DNA of 24,048 nucleotides from a virus, in the IMG/VR virus record IMGVR_UViG_3300032088_000083, positions 1 through 24,048 of that record. One strand, written 5' to 3'. The notes below the pieces were generated by a model that was given only the letters and a program-made list of their open reading frames with translations, was not told where the DNA came from and made no database searches. Below, piece by piece: positions 1 to 7,690 of this stretch. Position numbers and translations under genes: made by a program. Within the stretch, counting starts at the first letter, position 1; each line of letters starts with the position of its first letter.

Positions 1-17
1 AATGTAATTAATGCCAT
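1..17 (-). CDS. Start of a further late gene, cut by the window edge
   Basis: Only the first five codons (MALIT) lie in the window. The start is supported by a TAATG overlap with the stop codon of the preceding 61-residue gene and by a GGAGAG ribosome site just upstream. The position after fibre-type genes suggests another tail or fibre protein, but nothing in five residues allows a function to be assigned. Confidence 0.5.
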
Positions 18-202
18 TACTCTCCACCTCCATTATCTATTACTGTTCCACCATCTGCTATCCATTCTTGAATTGCTTGGTAATCTGTGTTTGCTTTGTT
101 TAATGGTACAAATGAAACAACATCATTTGAGTAAGTAACTCTATAACAAGTTGCTCTACTGCTATCTTCTAAATCATATAATTTTTCTACTGTGTTAATC
201 AT
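17..202 (-). CDS. Small tail-fibre-associated protein (61 aa)
   Basis: A 61-residue acidic protein that begins at the last base of the fibre gene's stop region and ends in a TAATG overlap with the next gene, so it is translated in a tight chain. Its C-terminal half contains DYQAIQEWIADGGTV, which resembles the Y-x-x-I-x-x-W-x-A-x-G pattern of the small XkdW-like proteins that sit next to phage fibre genes. That family is known by position rather than by a proven activity. A fibre-assembly or accessory structural role is therefore an inference from pattern and place. Confidence 0.7.
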   Translation of the reverse strand: MINTVEKLYDLEDSSRATCYRVTYSNDVVSFVPLNKANTDYQAIQEWIADGGTVIDNGGGE

Positions 203-1242
203 TATAACTCCGCACTAAAATTGTATGTTAAAACTCTTGGAACAGAACCATCACTACCACTTTGTTGCAATCTAATAGCATATTGTGATGTATCACTTAC
301 TGATGTATTACCTAATTCTCCATTACTAGTAAGAACTGTAAATGTTGGAGATGCTCTCATTGGAACAGGATATTGTTTGTACCCAACTCTAAATGCATCA
401 GATACTCTGCCTGTTACTAATTGTAAATCACAATCATCAAAATAAAAATATCTTAAACATCTGTTTAAATTCGCATCATGTGGCAAGAACTCAAAATCAG
501 ATGCAGTTGTTCCAGCTTCTAATTGTACACCTGTAATATACCATTCGTTTGATGTGCTATCTGCAAGGTTGACTTGACCTACTGCTCTGTTTGCGTTTGT
601 ACTTGCACCCCAAGAAGTTTGTAAAGTTCCAGATGTATAAGTTGAACCAGCACCTAACCAAAATTGTATAAATAAACTTCCATTATTATCATTATCTAAT
701 GTTCCTGTTGTATCTCCAGCAAAAGTAATTGTTTTCTTTTCCCAAGTGTTAGCTGAATTAATTGTGTAAGATTTATTTATATGTCTGTCAGAATTATCAT
801 TATCAAGTAATTCACAAATATAAGTTCCAGTTTTATTTGATTTAACCCAAAATGAAGCAGTTAAACTTTTAGCAGATGAAGTTCCTTTTTCTAAATATTG
901 TAAGTTTTGACCTTCAAATCTTTGTAAAAAATATAATTTATCTGAAGCTGATGGAGAAGCATCAGCAGTTGTGCAATCTAACTTAGTAGATTTAGCAAAA
1001 CCTTGACCAGTTGGTACATCAGTTGATTGTGATTGTGTCCATGTTCCTAATGTTGTAACTACAGTTCTCCATCTATCAACTGTTGCATATGTAGCAGATG
1101 TAATAGAAGAAGTTGAAGTTCCTCTTTGTGCTATGCTCATGTCACCATTGATGATGATGTTTCTGAAATTGACATTATTATCAATTTTCGATTGAGGTAC
1201 ATCCTCGATCATGTTTGTTGTATCTATTCTACTTAATGCCAT
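202..1242 (-). CDS. Tail fibre or appendage protein, carbohydrate-binding-like
   Basis: A 346-residue protein. Residues about 31-41 read INGDMSIAQRG, followed by a DRWR segment, a pattern I know from marine phage fibre proteins with a lectin-like beta-sandwich. The middle is rich in Ser, Thr, Asn and aromatic residues with alternating beta-type hydrophobicity. Segments such as LTASFWVKSNKTGTY and GVQLEAGTTASDFEFLPH are typical of this group. The likely role is host-surface binding at the tail tip. It starts three bases after the last C1q-like paralogue and is followed by the 61-residue small protein. Receptor specificity cannot be read from the sequence. Confidence 0.75.
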   Translation of the reverse strand: MALSRIDTTNMIEDVPQSKIDNNVNFRNIIINGDMSIAQRGTSTSSITSATYATVDRWRTVVTTLGTWTQSQSTDVPTGQGFAKSTKLDCTTADASPSASDKLYFLQRFEGQNLQYLEKGTSSAKSLTASFWVKSNKTGTYICELLDNDNSDRHINKSYTINSANTWEKKTITFAGDTTGTLDNDNNGSLFIQFWLGAGSTYTSGTLQTSWGASTNANRAVGQVNLADSTSNEWYITGVQLEAGTTASDFEFLPHDANLNRCLRYFYFDDCDLQLVTGRVSDAFRVGYKQYPVPMRASPTFTVLTSNGELGNTSVSDTSQYAIRLQQSGSDGSVPRVLTYNFSAEL

Positions 1243-1244
1243 AA

Positions 1245-1778
1245 TTAACTTCCTATCCTGTATGCGCCAAATCTGCTTTCAGCAGTTCTAACTTCTACTG
1301 TTCCAGAATCTAAATTTGCATAACAAAATATTTCAATATAATCTCCAACAACTAAATCCATTGTAGTTAATAGTGTAAGTTGCATATATCTATTATTACC
1401 ATCATTGTTTGAATTAAAATTTGTTCTTGTTTGAGTTTTTACACCATTTTTATAAATATATGTTTGACATTCTGCAAGACCAGAATTAAGACTACTACCT
1501 ATACAAGCATCACAATAGAAATGATATTTACCTGCTTTACCTGACGGCACTGTAAATCTTTTATTAGTAGTGTCATAAGCACCATCAGTATCAAAAACTT
1601 CATTATCAAAATTTATTTTTGTTTCTGTTGTATTACTAGGATTTTGTTCTGTTGTAATTGTTGCTTCAAAAGCAGGATAATTAATCTTCTGCGTAGTAAG
1701 ATTACCCGCACCATCAGACGTTAAAATGCTGTTACCGCCAAAGTCCTGTAGTTGATTTGCTTTTATAATTGATGCCAT
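1245..1778 (-). CDS. C1q-like tail appendage protein, paralogue 3
   Basis: A 177-residue protein with a short variable N-terminus (about 33 residues) that probably joins it to the virion, followed by a beta-rich domain. The domain begins YPAFEA, contains KINFDNEVFDT, KAGKYHFYCDA and VVGDYIEIFCYAN, and ends FGAYRIGS. This spacing of aromatic and Gly residues resembles the C1q/TNF-like jelly roll used for trimeric surface-binding heads. It is the most divergent of three tandem copies and alone carries several Cys residues. Binding of a host glycan or protein is inferred. The copies lie two to three bases apart, so they are surely co-transcribed. Confidence 0.75.
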   Translation of the reverse strand: MASIIKANQLQDFGGNSILTSDGAGNLTTQKINYPAFEATITTEQNPSNTTETKINFDNEVFDTDGAYDTTNKRFTVPSGKAGKYHFYCDACIGSSLNSGLAECQTYIYKNGVKTQTRTNFNSNNDGNNRYMQLTLLTTMDLVVGDYIEIFCYANLDSGTVEVRTAESRFGAYRIGS

Positions 1779-1780
1779 GA

Positions 1781-2338
1781 TTATGTTCCTATCCTGTATG
1801 CACCGAAATATGAATTAGCACCAAATTGACCACCAGAACCATCTCCACTTTCTGTAAAACCAAAAATTTCTATGTAATCCCCAACAGATAAATCCATTGT
1901 TGCTGATATTCCTACTGTTTGATTTATTGGTTGAGATGAATTGTTATTATAATTTCCTTGATTTTTATAATCACTTCCATTTTTATAAATATAAATTTTT
2001 GATTGAAATAGTTTATAAAAACTACCACTTAATGTTTGTTGATTAGTTCTTGCATATATGAAATATTTTCCAGCTTTTGCACTAGGAACTGTAAAACGAT
2101 AATTAGTTGAATTGTCATAAGCAGAGTTTGTATCAAATCTTTCTGTGTTACATTGCATTTTAGTTACAGTTGTATTTGAAATACTTTGATTTGCAGATAA
2201 ATATGCTTCGAAAGCAGGATACATTAAATTACTTTGAACAACACCCGAACCTAGACTAAATGTATCCCCAGAACTACCCAGGGTTACTGTGCCGTTGTCA
2301 GCGATTGGTTCTATATTTGTTGTTTTAATTGTTCCCAT
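1781..2338 (-). CDS. C1q-like tail appendage protein, paralogue 2
   Basis: A 185-residue member of the tandem trio. The N-terminus has a repeated SSGDTFSLGSG segment that nearly matches SSGDTVTFENG in paralogue 1, followed by MYPAFEA and the jelly-roll-like domain with TNYRFTVPSAKAGKYFIYA, SVGDYIEIFGF and the terminal FGAYRIGT. Shared N-terminal and C-terminal motifs show descent from a common ancestor by tandem duplication. The differences concentrate in the middle, where receptor-binding loops would lie. This suggests diversification of surface recognition, though the exact ligand is unknown. Confidence 0.75.
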   Translation of the reverse strand: MGTIKTTNIEPIADNGTVTLGSSGDTFSLGSGVVQSNLMYPAFEAYLSANQSISNTTVTKMQCNTERFDTNSAYDNSTNYRFTVPSAKAGKYFIYARTNQQTLSGSFYKLFQSKIYIYKNGSDYKNQGNYNNNSSQPINQTVGISATMDLSVGDYIEIFGFTESGDGSGGQFGANSYFGAYRIGT

Positions 2339-2339
2339 A

Positions 2340-2864
2340 TTATGTTCCTATCCTGTATGCGCCAAAGTATGTTTCAAAATTTTGTGATCTTGCAGTAGCA
2401 CCACCACTCATAGCACTTACAAAAACTTCTACATAATCATTGACTGATAAATTTTTTGAAAAAGCACTATATAAATTTGGATCAGCACCACTTACATTTG
2501 AATAAGTTTCCATTCTACCAGTATCTGTACCATTTACTTTAAAAGTAGCTATTGCTCTTTCATTAACAGAATTTGAAAGAACTACATTTGAATAAATAAA
2601 GTATATCCCAGCTTTTGAAACTGTAAATCTATAATTTGTAGAATTATCATAATCATTATTTGTATCATAATCTTCAGTATCAAATTGAATTTTTACATTT
2701 GTACTAGCAGATAAAGATTGATCCGAAGATAATCTAGCAAAGAAAGCAGGATACATATGACCTGTAACAGCACCATTTTCAAATGTTACTGTATCCCCAG
2801 AACTACCTATTGTTAAACTTGTTCCTGATTGTGGGTCTATTTTATCTACAAATAAAGTTGCCAT
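2340..2864 (-). CDS. C1q-like tail appendage protein, paralogue 1
   Basis: A 174-residue protein, first of the three tandem copies in transcription order. It has the N-terminal SSGDTVTFENGAVTG linker, then YPAFFARLSSDQS, NYRFTVSKAGIYFIYSN, SVNDYVEVF and the terminal FGAYRIGT shared by the trio. The fold is inferred to be a C1q/TNF-like beta sandwich that trimerises at the end of a fibre. It starts one base after the stop region of the 147-residue fibre-like gene. No enzyme motif is visible. Confidence 0.75.
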   Translation of the reverse strand: MATLFVDKIDPQSGTSLTIGSSGDTVTFENGAVTGHMYPAFFARLSSDQSLSASTNVKIQFDTEDYDTNNDYDNSTNYRFTVSKAGIYFIYSNVVLSNSVNERAIATFKVNGTDTGRMETYSNVSGADPNLYSAFSKNLSVNDYVEVFVSAMSGGATARSQNFETYFGAYRIGT

Positions 2865-2865
2865 A

Positions 2866-3309
2866 TTATACTACCGTTAATGTTCCTTGTACTGTTACCG
2901 TTGCTGTAAATGATACTGGACCACATAACATCATGTTGTCCGTTGCAGGAACTGTAATTGTTTCTGAAACTGTTGCTAGGTTTTTATATCCACCGTTGAT
3001 TGCAGAAATCATTCCTGCTTGAATACTATTTTCTCCAGGGTTAATGCTACCCGTAGATTTACCTTGGAACACTACATAGATGTTTGCTGTGCCTGATGGT
3101 GGGGCTTCTGTGAAAGCTAAAGTTGTACCACCTGATATTGAGTAAGCGGAAAACGGATCTTGTCTAACGTTTCCAACATATACTTCTGCTTCTGCAGTGT
3201 TTGAAACACTTTGACTTAATGTAAAATTGACCGTGGATCCATTACCATTGAACTGTTGAGAGTTCATGGTATTTAAATTTTGTTTTGGTGCGTTTCCTAA
3301 ATAAGCCAT
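2866..3309 (-). CDS. Tail fibre-like structural protein (147 aa)
   Basis: A 147-residue Ser/Thr/Val-rich protein. The N-terminal half, with NGSTVNFTLSQSVSN and EVYVGNVRQDPFSAYSISG, matches a pattern common in T4-like and T7-like marine phage fibres: a beta domain with a V-Y-V-x-G-V-x-Q core. The C-terminal half is a run of alternating hydrophobic and Thr residues typical of a beta-helix or fibre shaft. It is probably a baseplate or fibre-base component, because it precedes the three C1q-like appendages. The assignment rests on composition and motif memory only. Confidence 0.65.
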   Translation of the reverse strand: MAYLGNAPKQNLNTMNSQQFNGNGSTVNFTLSQSVSNTAEAEVYVGNVRQDPFSAYSISGGTTLAFTEAPPSGTANIYVVFQGKSTGSINPGENSIQAGMISAINGGYKNLATVSETITVPATDNMMLCGPVSFTATVTVQGTLTVV

Positions 3310-3317
3310 GATTATCC

Positions 3318-3650
3318 TTATGTACTTATATCATCTACAGCGCCAACGACAGTATCTAAAGAAGAAGCTGTATCTGATTTAACAAATAGCTGATCTCCTG
3401 AAGCAAGTACTATCTTCGAGCCTCCATCAATAAGTTCTAATGATCCGCCACTTACAACTGGCGCATTTTTAATTAAATAATAATTTGCTGACGATCTTCT
3501 AATGTAAGCTTCAACATTAATTGTTGAAGTAGTAACGTTAGCCATTCTAACACTAATTAAAGTATCAAAACTATTTGCAGCTCCGCCTAAAGCATCTACT
3601 GCAGAAGTTCCTGTTTCTCTTGTTAGATAATTTCTAAAGTTTTGTGCCAT
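3318..3650 (-). CDS. Small virion structural protein (110 aa)
   Basis: A 110-residue protein with MAQNFRNYLTRETGTSA at the start and a beta-rich body that includes GDQLFVKSDTASSLDTVV near the end. Short proteins with this layout are frequent in marine phage neck and tail clusters and are thought to be structural. It lies eight bases upstream of the fibre-like gene and 15 bases downstream of the 125-residue gene in the same transcript. No catalytic motif is seen. Confidence 0.65.
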   Translation of the reverse strand: MAQNFRNYLTRETGTSAVDALGGAANSFDTLISVRMANVTTSTINVEAYIRRSSANYYLIKNAPVVSGGSLELIDGGSKIVLASGDQLFVKSDTASSLDTVVGAVDDIST

Positions 3651-3665
3651 AATTTATTCCTTATA

Positions 3666-4043
3666 CTATAATGCAATCGACATAGCAATGACGAATCCGT
3701 TACTTGGTACCCCATCAACAACACCTGAAGCGTCTTTATAAACTGCTTTACTAGCAGGTAAAGTACAAAATACATCTTTTGTGCCTGCTGAAAAGTTAAC
3801 AGCGCTATCTGAGTTAGATGAAGAAATAATAGTTGTTCTAGCTAATGTTCCAGCCGCAACGGTCCCAAGACCAACTTCAAACTCTGCTCCACCTTGTAAA
3901 GATATTGCATAGTAAGTCGTATTACCATTTCCAATAGCAGAAGAAAAAGTTTCAAAACCAGTTACCGCTCCAGCCAAAGTGAATGTGCCAGTACCAGTAG
4001 TCGTACTTGTTTCTTTTACTCTATCATTTACTACTAACGCCAT
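3666..4043 (-). CDS. Phage structural protein (125 aa)
   Basis: A 125-residue protein that opens with NDRVKETSTTTGTGTFTLAG and continues with GFETFSS, GAEFEVGLGTV and LARTTIISSSNSD. This string of motifs is familiar from many phages of diverse hosts, where it marks a small beta-rich virion or tail protein. Its molecular job is not established. It sits between two other small structural genes and has no signal peptide or membrane segment. Confidence 0.7.
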   Translation of the reverse strand: MALVVNDRVKETSTTTGTGTFTLAGAVTGFETFSSAIGNGNTTYYAISLQGGAEFEVGLGTVAAGTLARTTIISSSNSDSAVNFSAGTKDVFCTLPASKAVYKDASGVVDGVPSNGFVIAMSIAL

Positions 4044-4061
4044 TTGTGTTCCTTAAAAATA

Positions 4062-4493
4062 TTACGCGTCGCCAAGTCTAATGATTGCATTAGAAGAATC
4101 AGCAGTTGGAAACTGAACAACGAAATCACCGTTAGTTGCAGTTTTTGATCCACCGAAGTCTAAAACTAATACAGCTTCATTACTTGAACCTTTATAAATC
4201 AGTGCTCCTGTTGCAGTTAAAGTTACAGAACTAAAAGTAGAATCTGCAAAGTCAACGAATGCAATGTTACTTGATACCGCTACACCATTATTAGTTAAAG
4301 TATTTCCACCTGCAGTATAGTTTGTACCAGATGAAGAAACTTCATTAGTAGTTGTATAAGCAGTTGTTGAAGTACTAAAACCAGTAATATTACTGTAAAG
4401 CGCTAGTTTAAAAGTTGATCCACCAGATGAATCAAAATCAAACACGCCACCAAGTAGGTCTGTTTTAAAAGAGTCAGGTACTATATTTGCCAT
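4062..4493 (-). CDS. Phage structural protein (143 aa)
   Basis: A 143-residue protein with SFKTDLLGGVFDFD, TFKLALYSN, AYTTTNEVSSSGTNYTAGG and the C-terminal VLDFGGSKTATNGDFVVQFP. I recognise this as a widespread phage protein that usually lies just after the head-tail connector genes; it is probably a virion component of the tail or appendage. The evidence is motif memory plus gene order. No enzyme residues are visible. Confidence 0.7.
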   Translation of the reverse strand: MANIVPDSFKTDLLGGVFDFDSSGGSTFKLALYSNITGFSTSTTAYTTTNEVSSSGTNYTAGGNTLTNNGVAVSSNIAFVDFADSTFSSVTLTATGALIYKGSSNEAVLVLDFGGSKTATNGDFVVQFPTADSSNAIIRLGDA

Positions 4494-4510
4494 TTAATTG
4501 TCTCCTTAAA

Positions 4511-5185
4511 TTATGATGGTGATTGAGATTTAAGAGGTGTTCGAAGGGCCCCATCTTGCCATTCGTCCCGGCGTCTACGACCTTGTTGTTCGATCGCGTA
4601 CGATTGTAAAGCTTTATTAAAAGATCCTTCGTAGTATTGTAACATATCTACAGGACCTTTCAAGTATCCATATGCTTCTACCAGACATCCATACAAAAGT
4701 AAATCCTGATATTTATTACTTGTGTAAGTTCCTTGTGTACTTCCCGGTGAAGCTGTTATTGAATCTGGTTGCTTTGTATAAGCTAAAGTGATTAAATTAG
4801 TGCTATTTGGTGTAGGTGCTACTACCCAATAATTAGCATCCCAATTAGCATAATACTTAGGTATTCCAGAAGCAGTACCTGGAGTATTATAATACTCAGC
4901 CATAAAACTAGTATCTCTTTTATCTAAAAAAGTTTGTTTACCATTAGAATCTGTTAATTGAACGTATCTAATAAATCTTAAATCAGATGGTATTGTAACA
5001 TATCTACTTCCAGCTGCTAAGTTTGAAGTTGCATAAAATCTATTATCATCAGAATCTACTTCTCTATAAATTCTATTTTCTGCATTTTTAATTATTGTAT
5101 TTAGAATACCTGTATTCAAAACAGAATCATCTACTTCTGTATAGTTTCTAATATCATCTTGTAAATTTGTTAAAGTGTATGCCAT
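4511..5185 (-). CDS. Head-tail connector/adaptor protein (224 aa)
   Basis: A 224-residue protein that opens with LTNLQDDIRNYTEVDDSVL and then IIKNAENRIYREVD, followed by RYVTIPSDLRFIRYVQL. Such a helix-rich start followed by a short beta insertion is the usual layout of gp4/gp11-type adaptor or tail-tubular A proteins, which form the ring below the portal. The C-terminus is helical and very basic (GRRRRDEW). It overlaps the neighbouring 165-residue gene by one base in a TAATG arrangement. Assignment as an adaptor is by layout and position; it could also be called tail tubular protein A. Confidence 0.65.
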   Translation of the reverse strand: MAYTLTNLQDDIRNYTEVDDSVLNTGILNTIIKNAENRIYREVDSDDNRFYATSNLAAGSRYVTIPSDLRFIRYVQLTDSNGKQTFLDKRDTSFMAEYYNTPGTASGIPKYYANWDANYWVVAPTPNSTNLITLAYTKQPDSITASPGSTQGTYTSNKYQDLLLYGCLVEAYGYLKGPVDMLQYYEGSFNKALQSYAIEQQGRRRRDEWQDGALRTPLKSQSPS

Positions 5186-5682
5186 TATGGTGTTAGAGTA
5201 ACTGGTCCTGCAGTTACAAACATTCCTCCTGATTTTTCCGTTACAGTTGCATTACTTCCGCAATTAAAGCTATAACTATTTGTATTAATAACTGTTATAC
5301 TAAATCCTGAACCATTTTCAAATAAAGAATACACCAGTCCTCCCGGACTTCCGTTTACATTTCTAAAAACAACAGTATCATTTGTTGATCTTCCATGTGC
5401 AGGTTCTGTAACAGTTACAGTGGAAGAACCTAAAGTTAGACTCAAAGGATTTCCCGGTAATAAATTTTCTGTAGCGGGTTCAGTTCTATCTGGTCTTGCA
5501 TTTGATAATCCTTGAGGATCACCTGTAAATCTTGTTGGTTGTATTTGTGGTTGTTTAGATTCAAATTCTGAATTGTGTACAAAACTTCCATCCCATTCGG
5601 TTACCATTTCATTATAAGGAAATGCCATACCTGATCTATCAGATATTGCTTGTGCATATTTTCCTCTAGATAGTTTTGCCAT
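5185..5682 (-). CDS. Head-tail junction structural protein (165 aa)
   Basis: A 165-residue protein. The N-terminal half is Pro- and Arg-rich and extended (QPQIQPTRFTGDPQGLSNARPD). The C-terminal half (about residues 80-165) is a compact beta domain with SSTVTVTEPAHGRSTNDTVVFR, a pattern reminiscent of the small FCCH-like beta domains often fused to phage neck and fibre proteins. It is coupled by single-base overlaps to genes on both sides, both of which look like connector proteins. A stopper or neck role is therefore likely but unproven. Confidence 0.6.
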   Translation of the reverse strand: MAKLSRGKYAQAISDRSGMAFPYNEMVTEWDGSFVHNSEFESKQPQIQPTRFTGDPQGLSNARPDRTEPATENLLPGNPLSLTLGSSTVTVTEPAHGRSTNDTVVFRNVNGSPGGLVYSLFENGSGFSITVINTNSYSFNCGSNATVTEKSGGMFVTAGPVTLTP

Positions 5683-6410
5683 TATATACCTGGATAATAA
5701 GTTTTAGGAGTTATGAAAGAACTAGAAGAAGATCCATCTTCTTGTAAAGCTCGTTGTAATTCATCTTCATATAACATTTTTAACATTTCAACTCTATCCG
5801 GTGCATTTTTAACTGCTAAGTAATAAGCAAGTCCAGCTACCATACAAGGTACAAATCTATAAGGCACATCTGCATCGTTAGTATAGTCTCCAGCATCTTG
5901 AATTCTTTTTGCATAATAATAATTAAAAAAGTTTCCGGCTTCAGATGTTCCTGGAGTTGAATACAAAGTAACTGTAATTTTATCGATAAATCTTTGAACA
6001 AAATACTGTGTTGGATTTCCTGTAGAAGTTTTATTTGATAAAGCTTGATAAGTAGATCTACTTATTTTTGTGAGAGGCGTATCAATATTAGAAGCGTTTC
6101 TATAACTTGCTTCTAAAATATCATCAACACCATAGACAGCGGTTGCATCCGATGTGCCATCAGCTGTTGATCTAAACATTGTGTATGTTGATTTATTATT
6201 TACTAATGTAATTGAATTGTTTGCAATTTCCCAATAGTGTAAACCTCTATTAGACCATTCTTGAAACATTATATTTAAAGAACGTCTTGCTCCCTTTAAT
6301 TGATAACCCGAAACACCTTGTATTCCAATTCTTTCATAAGCTTCTTCTACTATATCGGATATAGAAAAACCTTTTTCAAAGATTGTAGTTCCAGAGGTAG
6401 TGTTAGCCAT
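5682..6410 (-). CDS. Head-tail adaptor protein (242 aa), gp4-like
   Basis: A 242-residue protein. Residues about 15-60 (ISDIVEEAYERIGI, then LKGARRSLNIMFQEWSNRG) form the helical start seen in P22 gp4-like adaptors and their marine relatives. FNYYYAKRIQDAGDYTNDADVPYRFVP and the helical segment that follows are also typical of the family. The protein would form a ring on the portal after DNA packaging. It shares one base with the following gene's start. Confidence is good for a connector role, lower for the exact subtype. Confidence 0.7.
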   Translation of the reverse strand: MANTTSGTTIFEKGFSISDIVEEAYERIGIQGVSGYQLKGARRSLNIMFQEWSNRGLHYWEIANNSITLVNNKSTYTMFRSTADGTSDATAVYGVDDILEASYRNASNIDTPLTKISRSTYQALSNKTSTGNPTQYFVQRFIDKITVTLYSTPGTSEAGNFFNYYYAKRIQDAGDYTNDADVPYRFVPCMVAGLAYYLAVKNAPDRVEMLKMLYEDELQRALQEDGSSSSSFITPKTYYPGI

Positions 6411-6418
6411 TTAGCCTC

Positions 6419-6709
6419 CTAGCCAGTATATCCGATAGTAACAGATCCTGATCCAGTTACATCTGCATAGATAGTATTTTGAAATCTAATTCCGTTTCCA
6501 GGTATATACATATCTAATCCTTCACTTCCAAAAGTAGATTCAAATACAATAGCTCCAGATGCAGTTGCTGCATCATAAAGTTTTATATTAGTAACTCCCG
6601 TAGCTTGAATGTATGTAACTCTAGATGGTCCAATATTAGTTGATCCACCTGAAGCAGTTTTTACCTGTCCGTCAGCTGTAAGTGTTGTAAATTTTTGGTC
6701 TGATGACAT
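6419..6709 (-). CDS. Small beta-rich virion protein (96 aa)
   Basis: I place the start at MSSDQKF (6709) rather than at an upstream ATG at 6751. The upstream start would make the protein read through the UUCG hairpin at 6734-6751 and lacks a ribosome site, whereas 6709 is preceded by GGAG. The 96-residue product is Gly/Thr/Ser-rich with a beta-type pattern (SRVTYIQATGVTNIKLYDA) and resembles its neighbour of 92 residues in size and composition. A head-fibre or neck decoration role is possible. No specific family was recognised. Confidence 0.65.
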   Translation of the reverse strand: MSSDQKFTTLTADGQVKTASGGSTNIGPSRVTYIQATGVTNIKLYDAATASGAIVFESTFGSEGLDMYIPGNGIRFQNTIYADVTGSGSVTIGYTG

Positions 6710-6733
6710 ATTGTTTTCTCCTATTAAATTTAA

Positions 6734-6751
6734 GTGGGGCCGAAGCCCCAC
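6734..6751 (-). terminator. UUCG-capped hairpin between structural genes
   Basis: On the minus-strand RNA this reads GUGGGGC-UUCG-GCCCCAC, a perfect 7-bp stem with the extra-stable UUCG tetraloop. It starts 12 bases after the stop of the 92-residue gene. The following bases (TTAAATTTAAT) are AT-rich but not a proper U tract, so it could be a weak terminator or an mRNA processing or stability element. Confidence 0.6.
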
Positions 6752-6763
6752 AATAATTATTTA

Positions 6764-7042
6764 TTACGATGAAGCAATGTTTGCAAGTGTATCACATCTT
6801 TTCCAGTTTGTTCCATCTGAAAAAGCATATACTGCTGCGCCTGCTGCACCATTATCAACGTAAATCATTACGCCTTCATTACTAGCTGCTTCTAATGAAT
6901 CAGTTCCATTAGTAACAGTGTTTGCGTCAGTAACAGACCAAGTGTTAGTTCCACCTTGTTGAGTGTCACCTGCATTTGGATTAGGTCCACCAATAAAACC
7001 ATTTAATGAAGTTACTGGTCCTGTAAATGTAGTATTTGCCAT
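6764..7042 (-). CDS. Small beta-rich virion protein (92 aa)
   Basis: A 92-residue protein, first gene after the 165-base gap at 7043-7207 that carries a candidate promoter. It begins MANTTFTGPVTSLNGF and has GVMIYVDNGAAGAAVYAFSDGTNWKR, a beta-strand pattern with a W-K motif seen in small phage surface proteins. It is followed by the UUCG hairpin, so its transcript may be separately stabilised or attenuated. It is probably a decoration or fibre component. No recognised domain. Confidence 0.65.
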   Translation of the reverse strand: MANTTFTGPVTSLNGFIGGPNPNAGDTQQGGTNTWSVTDANTVTNGTDSLEAASNEGVMIYVDNGAAGAAVYAFSDGTNWKRCDTLANIASS

Positions 7043-7131
7043 GATTATTCTCCTAGTTAAATTTCACATAGTCTCTAGGCCGTCGACTATACTGCGTCCA
7101 TGCGAAATATTAATTTATGTATAGTAAATAA

Positions 7132-7160
7132 TTTATATATTAAATTATAAAAAAGTGCAA
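7132..7160 (-). promoter_or_regulatory. Candidate sigma70 promoter for the tail gene block
   Basis: Within the 165-base gap between the capsid and connector blocks the minus strand has TTGCAC (7155-7160), a 17-base spacer and TATAAA (7132-7137). The whole area is extremely AT-rich, so chance matches are easy. It is not preceded by the TGCGACA dyad seen at the early promoters. Confidence 0.4.
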
Positions 7161-7207
7161 GAAATCCCTACGAAGAAATACTATTTTCAACAATGTATCA
7201 GTCTTAA

Positions 7208-7420
7208 TTAACCAGCGTAAAGATGTACTTCGTAATCTTTTTCGTTAATTTGACTTCTAATCTCTTGTTCCCTGATAATTGATCTAATTACTATTTTGAT
7301 CTCATCACCAAGAACAGACATTTCAGGTGTTATTTGTCCTTTGTTTTCAAGAAACAACTCGTTCCATTTAGATTCGAGTTTCAGTTTCTTTGCGAACAAT
7401 ACCATGTTGTCCTGAGCCAT
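7208..7420 (-). CDS. Hypothetical protein (70 aa)
   Basis: The start is placed at MAQDNM (7420). The more upstream ATG at 7435 lies in the AGGAGG ribosome site itself, which is six bases before 7420. The product is helical and charged, with LFAKKLKLESKWNELFLENKG and a long amphipathic helix IKIVIRSIIREQEIRSQI. It overlaps the 87-residue gene by 53 bases in another frame. No family recognised. It may be a coiled-coil assembly factor, but this is only a guess from composition. Confidence 0.6.
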   Translation of the reverse strand: MAQDNMVLFAKKLKLESKWNELFLENKGQITPEMSVLGDEIKIVIRSIIREQEIRSQINEKDYEVHLYAG

Positions 7421-7631
7421 TTGTAACCTCCTCATAGGTTATGTAAAAATCATTTCCAGTGCTTGTAAACTGAAGATCATTTTTTTCCCATTTTATATCA
7501 TATTTTCCTAAAAAGTCAATAATGGGTTTATTTAGCTCATCCGCATTATTTATCTCTTTATCACTTTCGATTTCAAACTTTGTTTGAAGATGTTTTGTAA
7601 ATATTTTTACTAAGTATTTATATTGAGTCAT
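7368..7631 (-). CDS. Hypothetical protein (87 aa)
   Basis: An 87-residue protein just downstream of the capsid gene's hairpin. It has an alternating alpha/beta pattern (YKYLVKIFTKHLQTKFEIE, then IIDFLGKYDIKWEKNDLQF). There is a poor ribosome site (AAAGAAAAA region), so expression may depend on coupling or read-through. No domain recognised. The C-terminal third overlaps the start of the 70-residue gene, and the second gene's AGGAGG site lies inside this gene. Confidence 0.6.
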   Translation of the reverse strand: MTQYKYLVKIFTKHLQTKFEIESDKEINNADELNKPIIDFLGKYDIKWEKNDLQFTSTGNDFYITYEEVTNGSGQHGIVRKETETRI

Positions 7632-7652
7632 TTTTTCTTTCTATTTTAATAA

Positions 7653-7677
7653 TGAGGCGAGATTGTGTCTCGCCTCA
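7653..7677 (-). terminator. Strong hairpin after the capsid gene
   Basis: A perfect 10-bp stem, TGAGGCGAGA/TCTCGCCTCA, with a 5-base loop lies 14 bases after the major capsid stop codon. The bases that follow on the minus strand (TTATTAAAATAG) hold only a short U-rich stretch. A partial terminator that keeps capsid mRNA abundant relative to downstream genes, or a 3' stability hairpin, fits best. Confidence 0.6.
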
Positions 7678-7690
7678 AAATTTCTAATTA

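Noticed and set aside
221-445. Plus-strand frames in the late block (for example 221-445, 2783-3022, 8127-8357, 16949-17203)
   Set aside because: They lie opposite well-supported minus-strand genes, lack ribosome sites and give low-complexity hydrophobic products. They are mirror frames of real genes.
6709-6751. Longer start for the 96-residue protein
   Set aside because: The extra 14 residues would be coded by the UUCG hairpin, without a ribosome site; the inner start has GGAG at a good distance.
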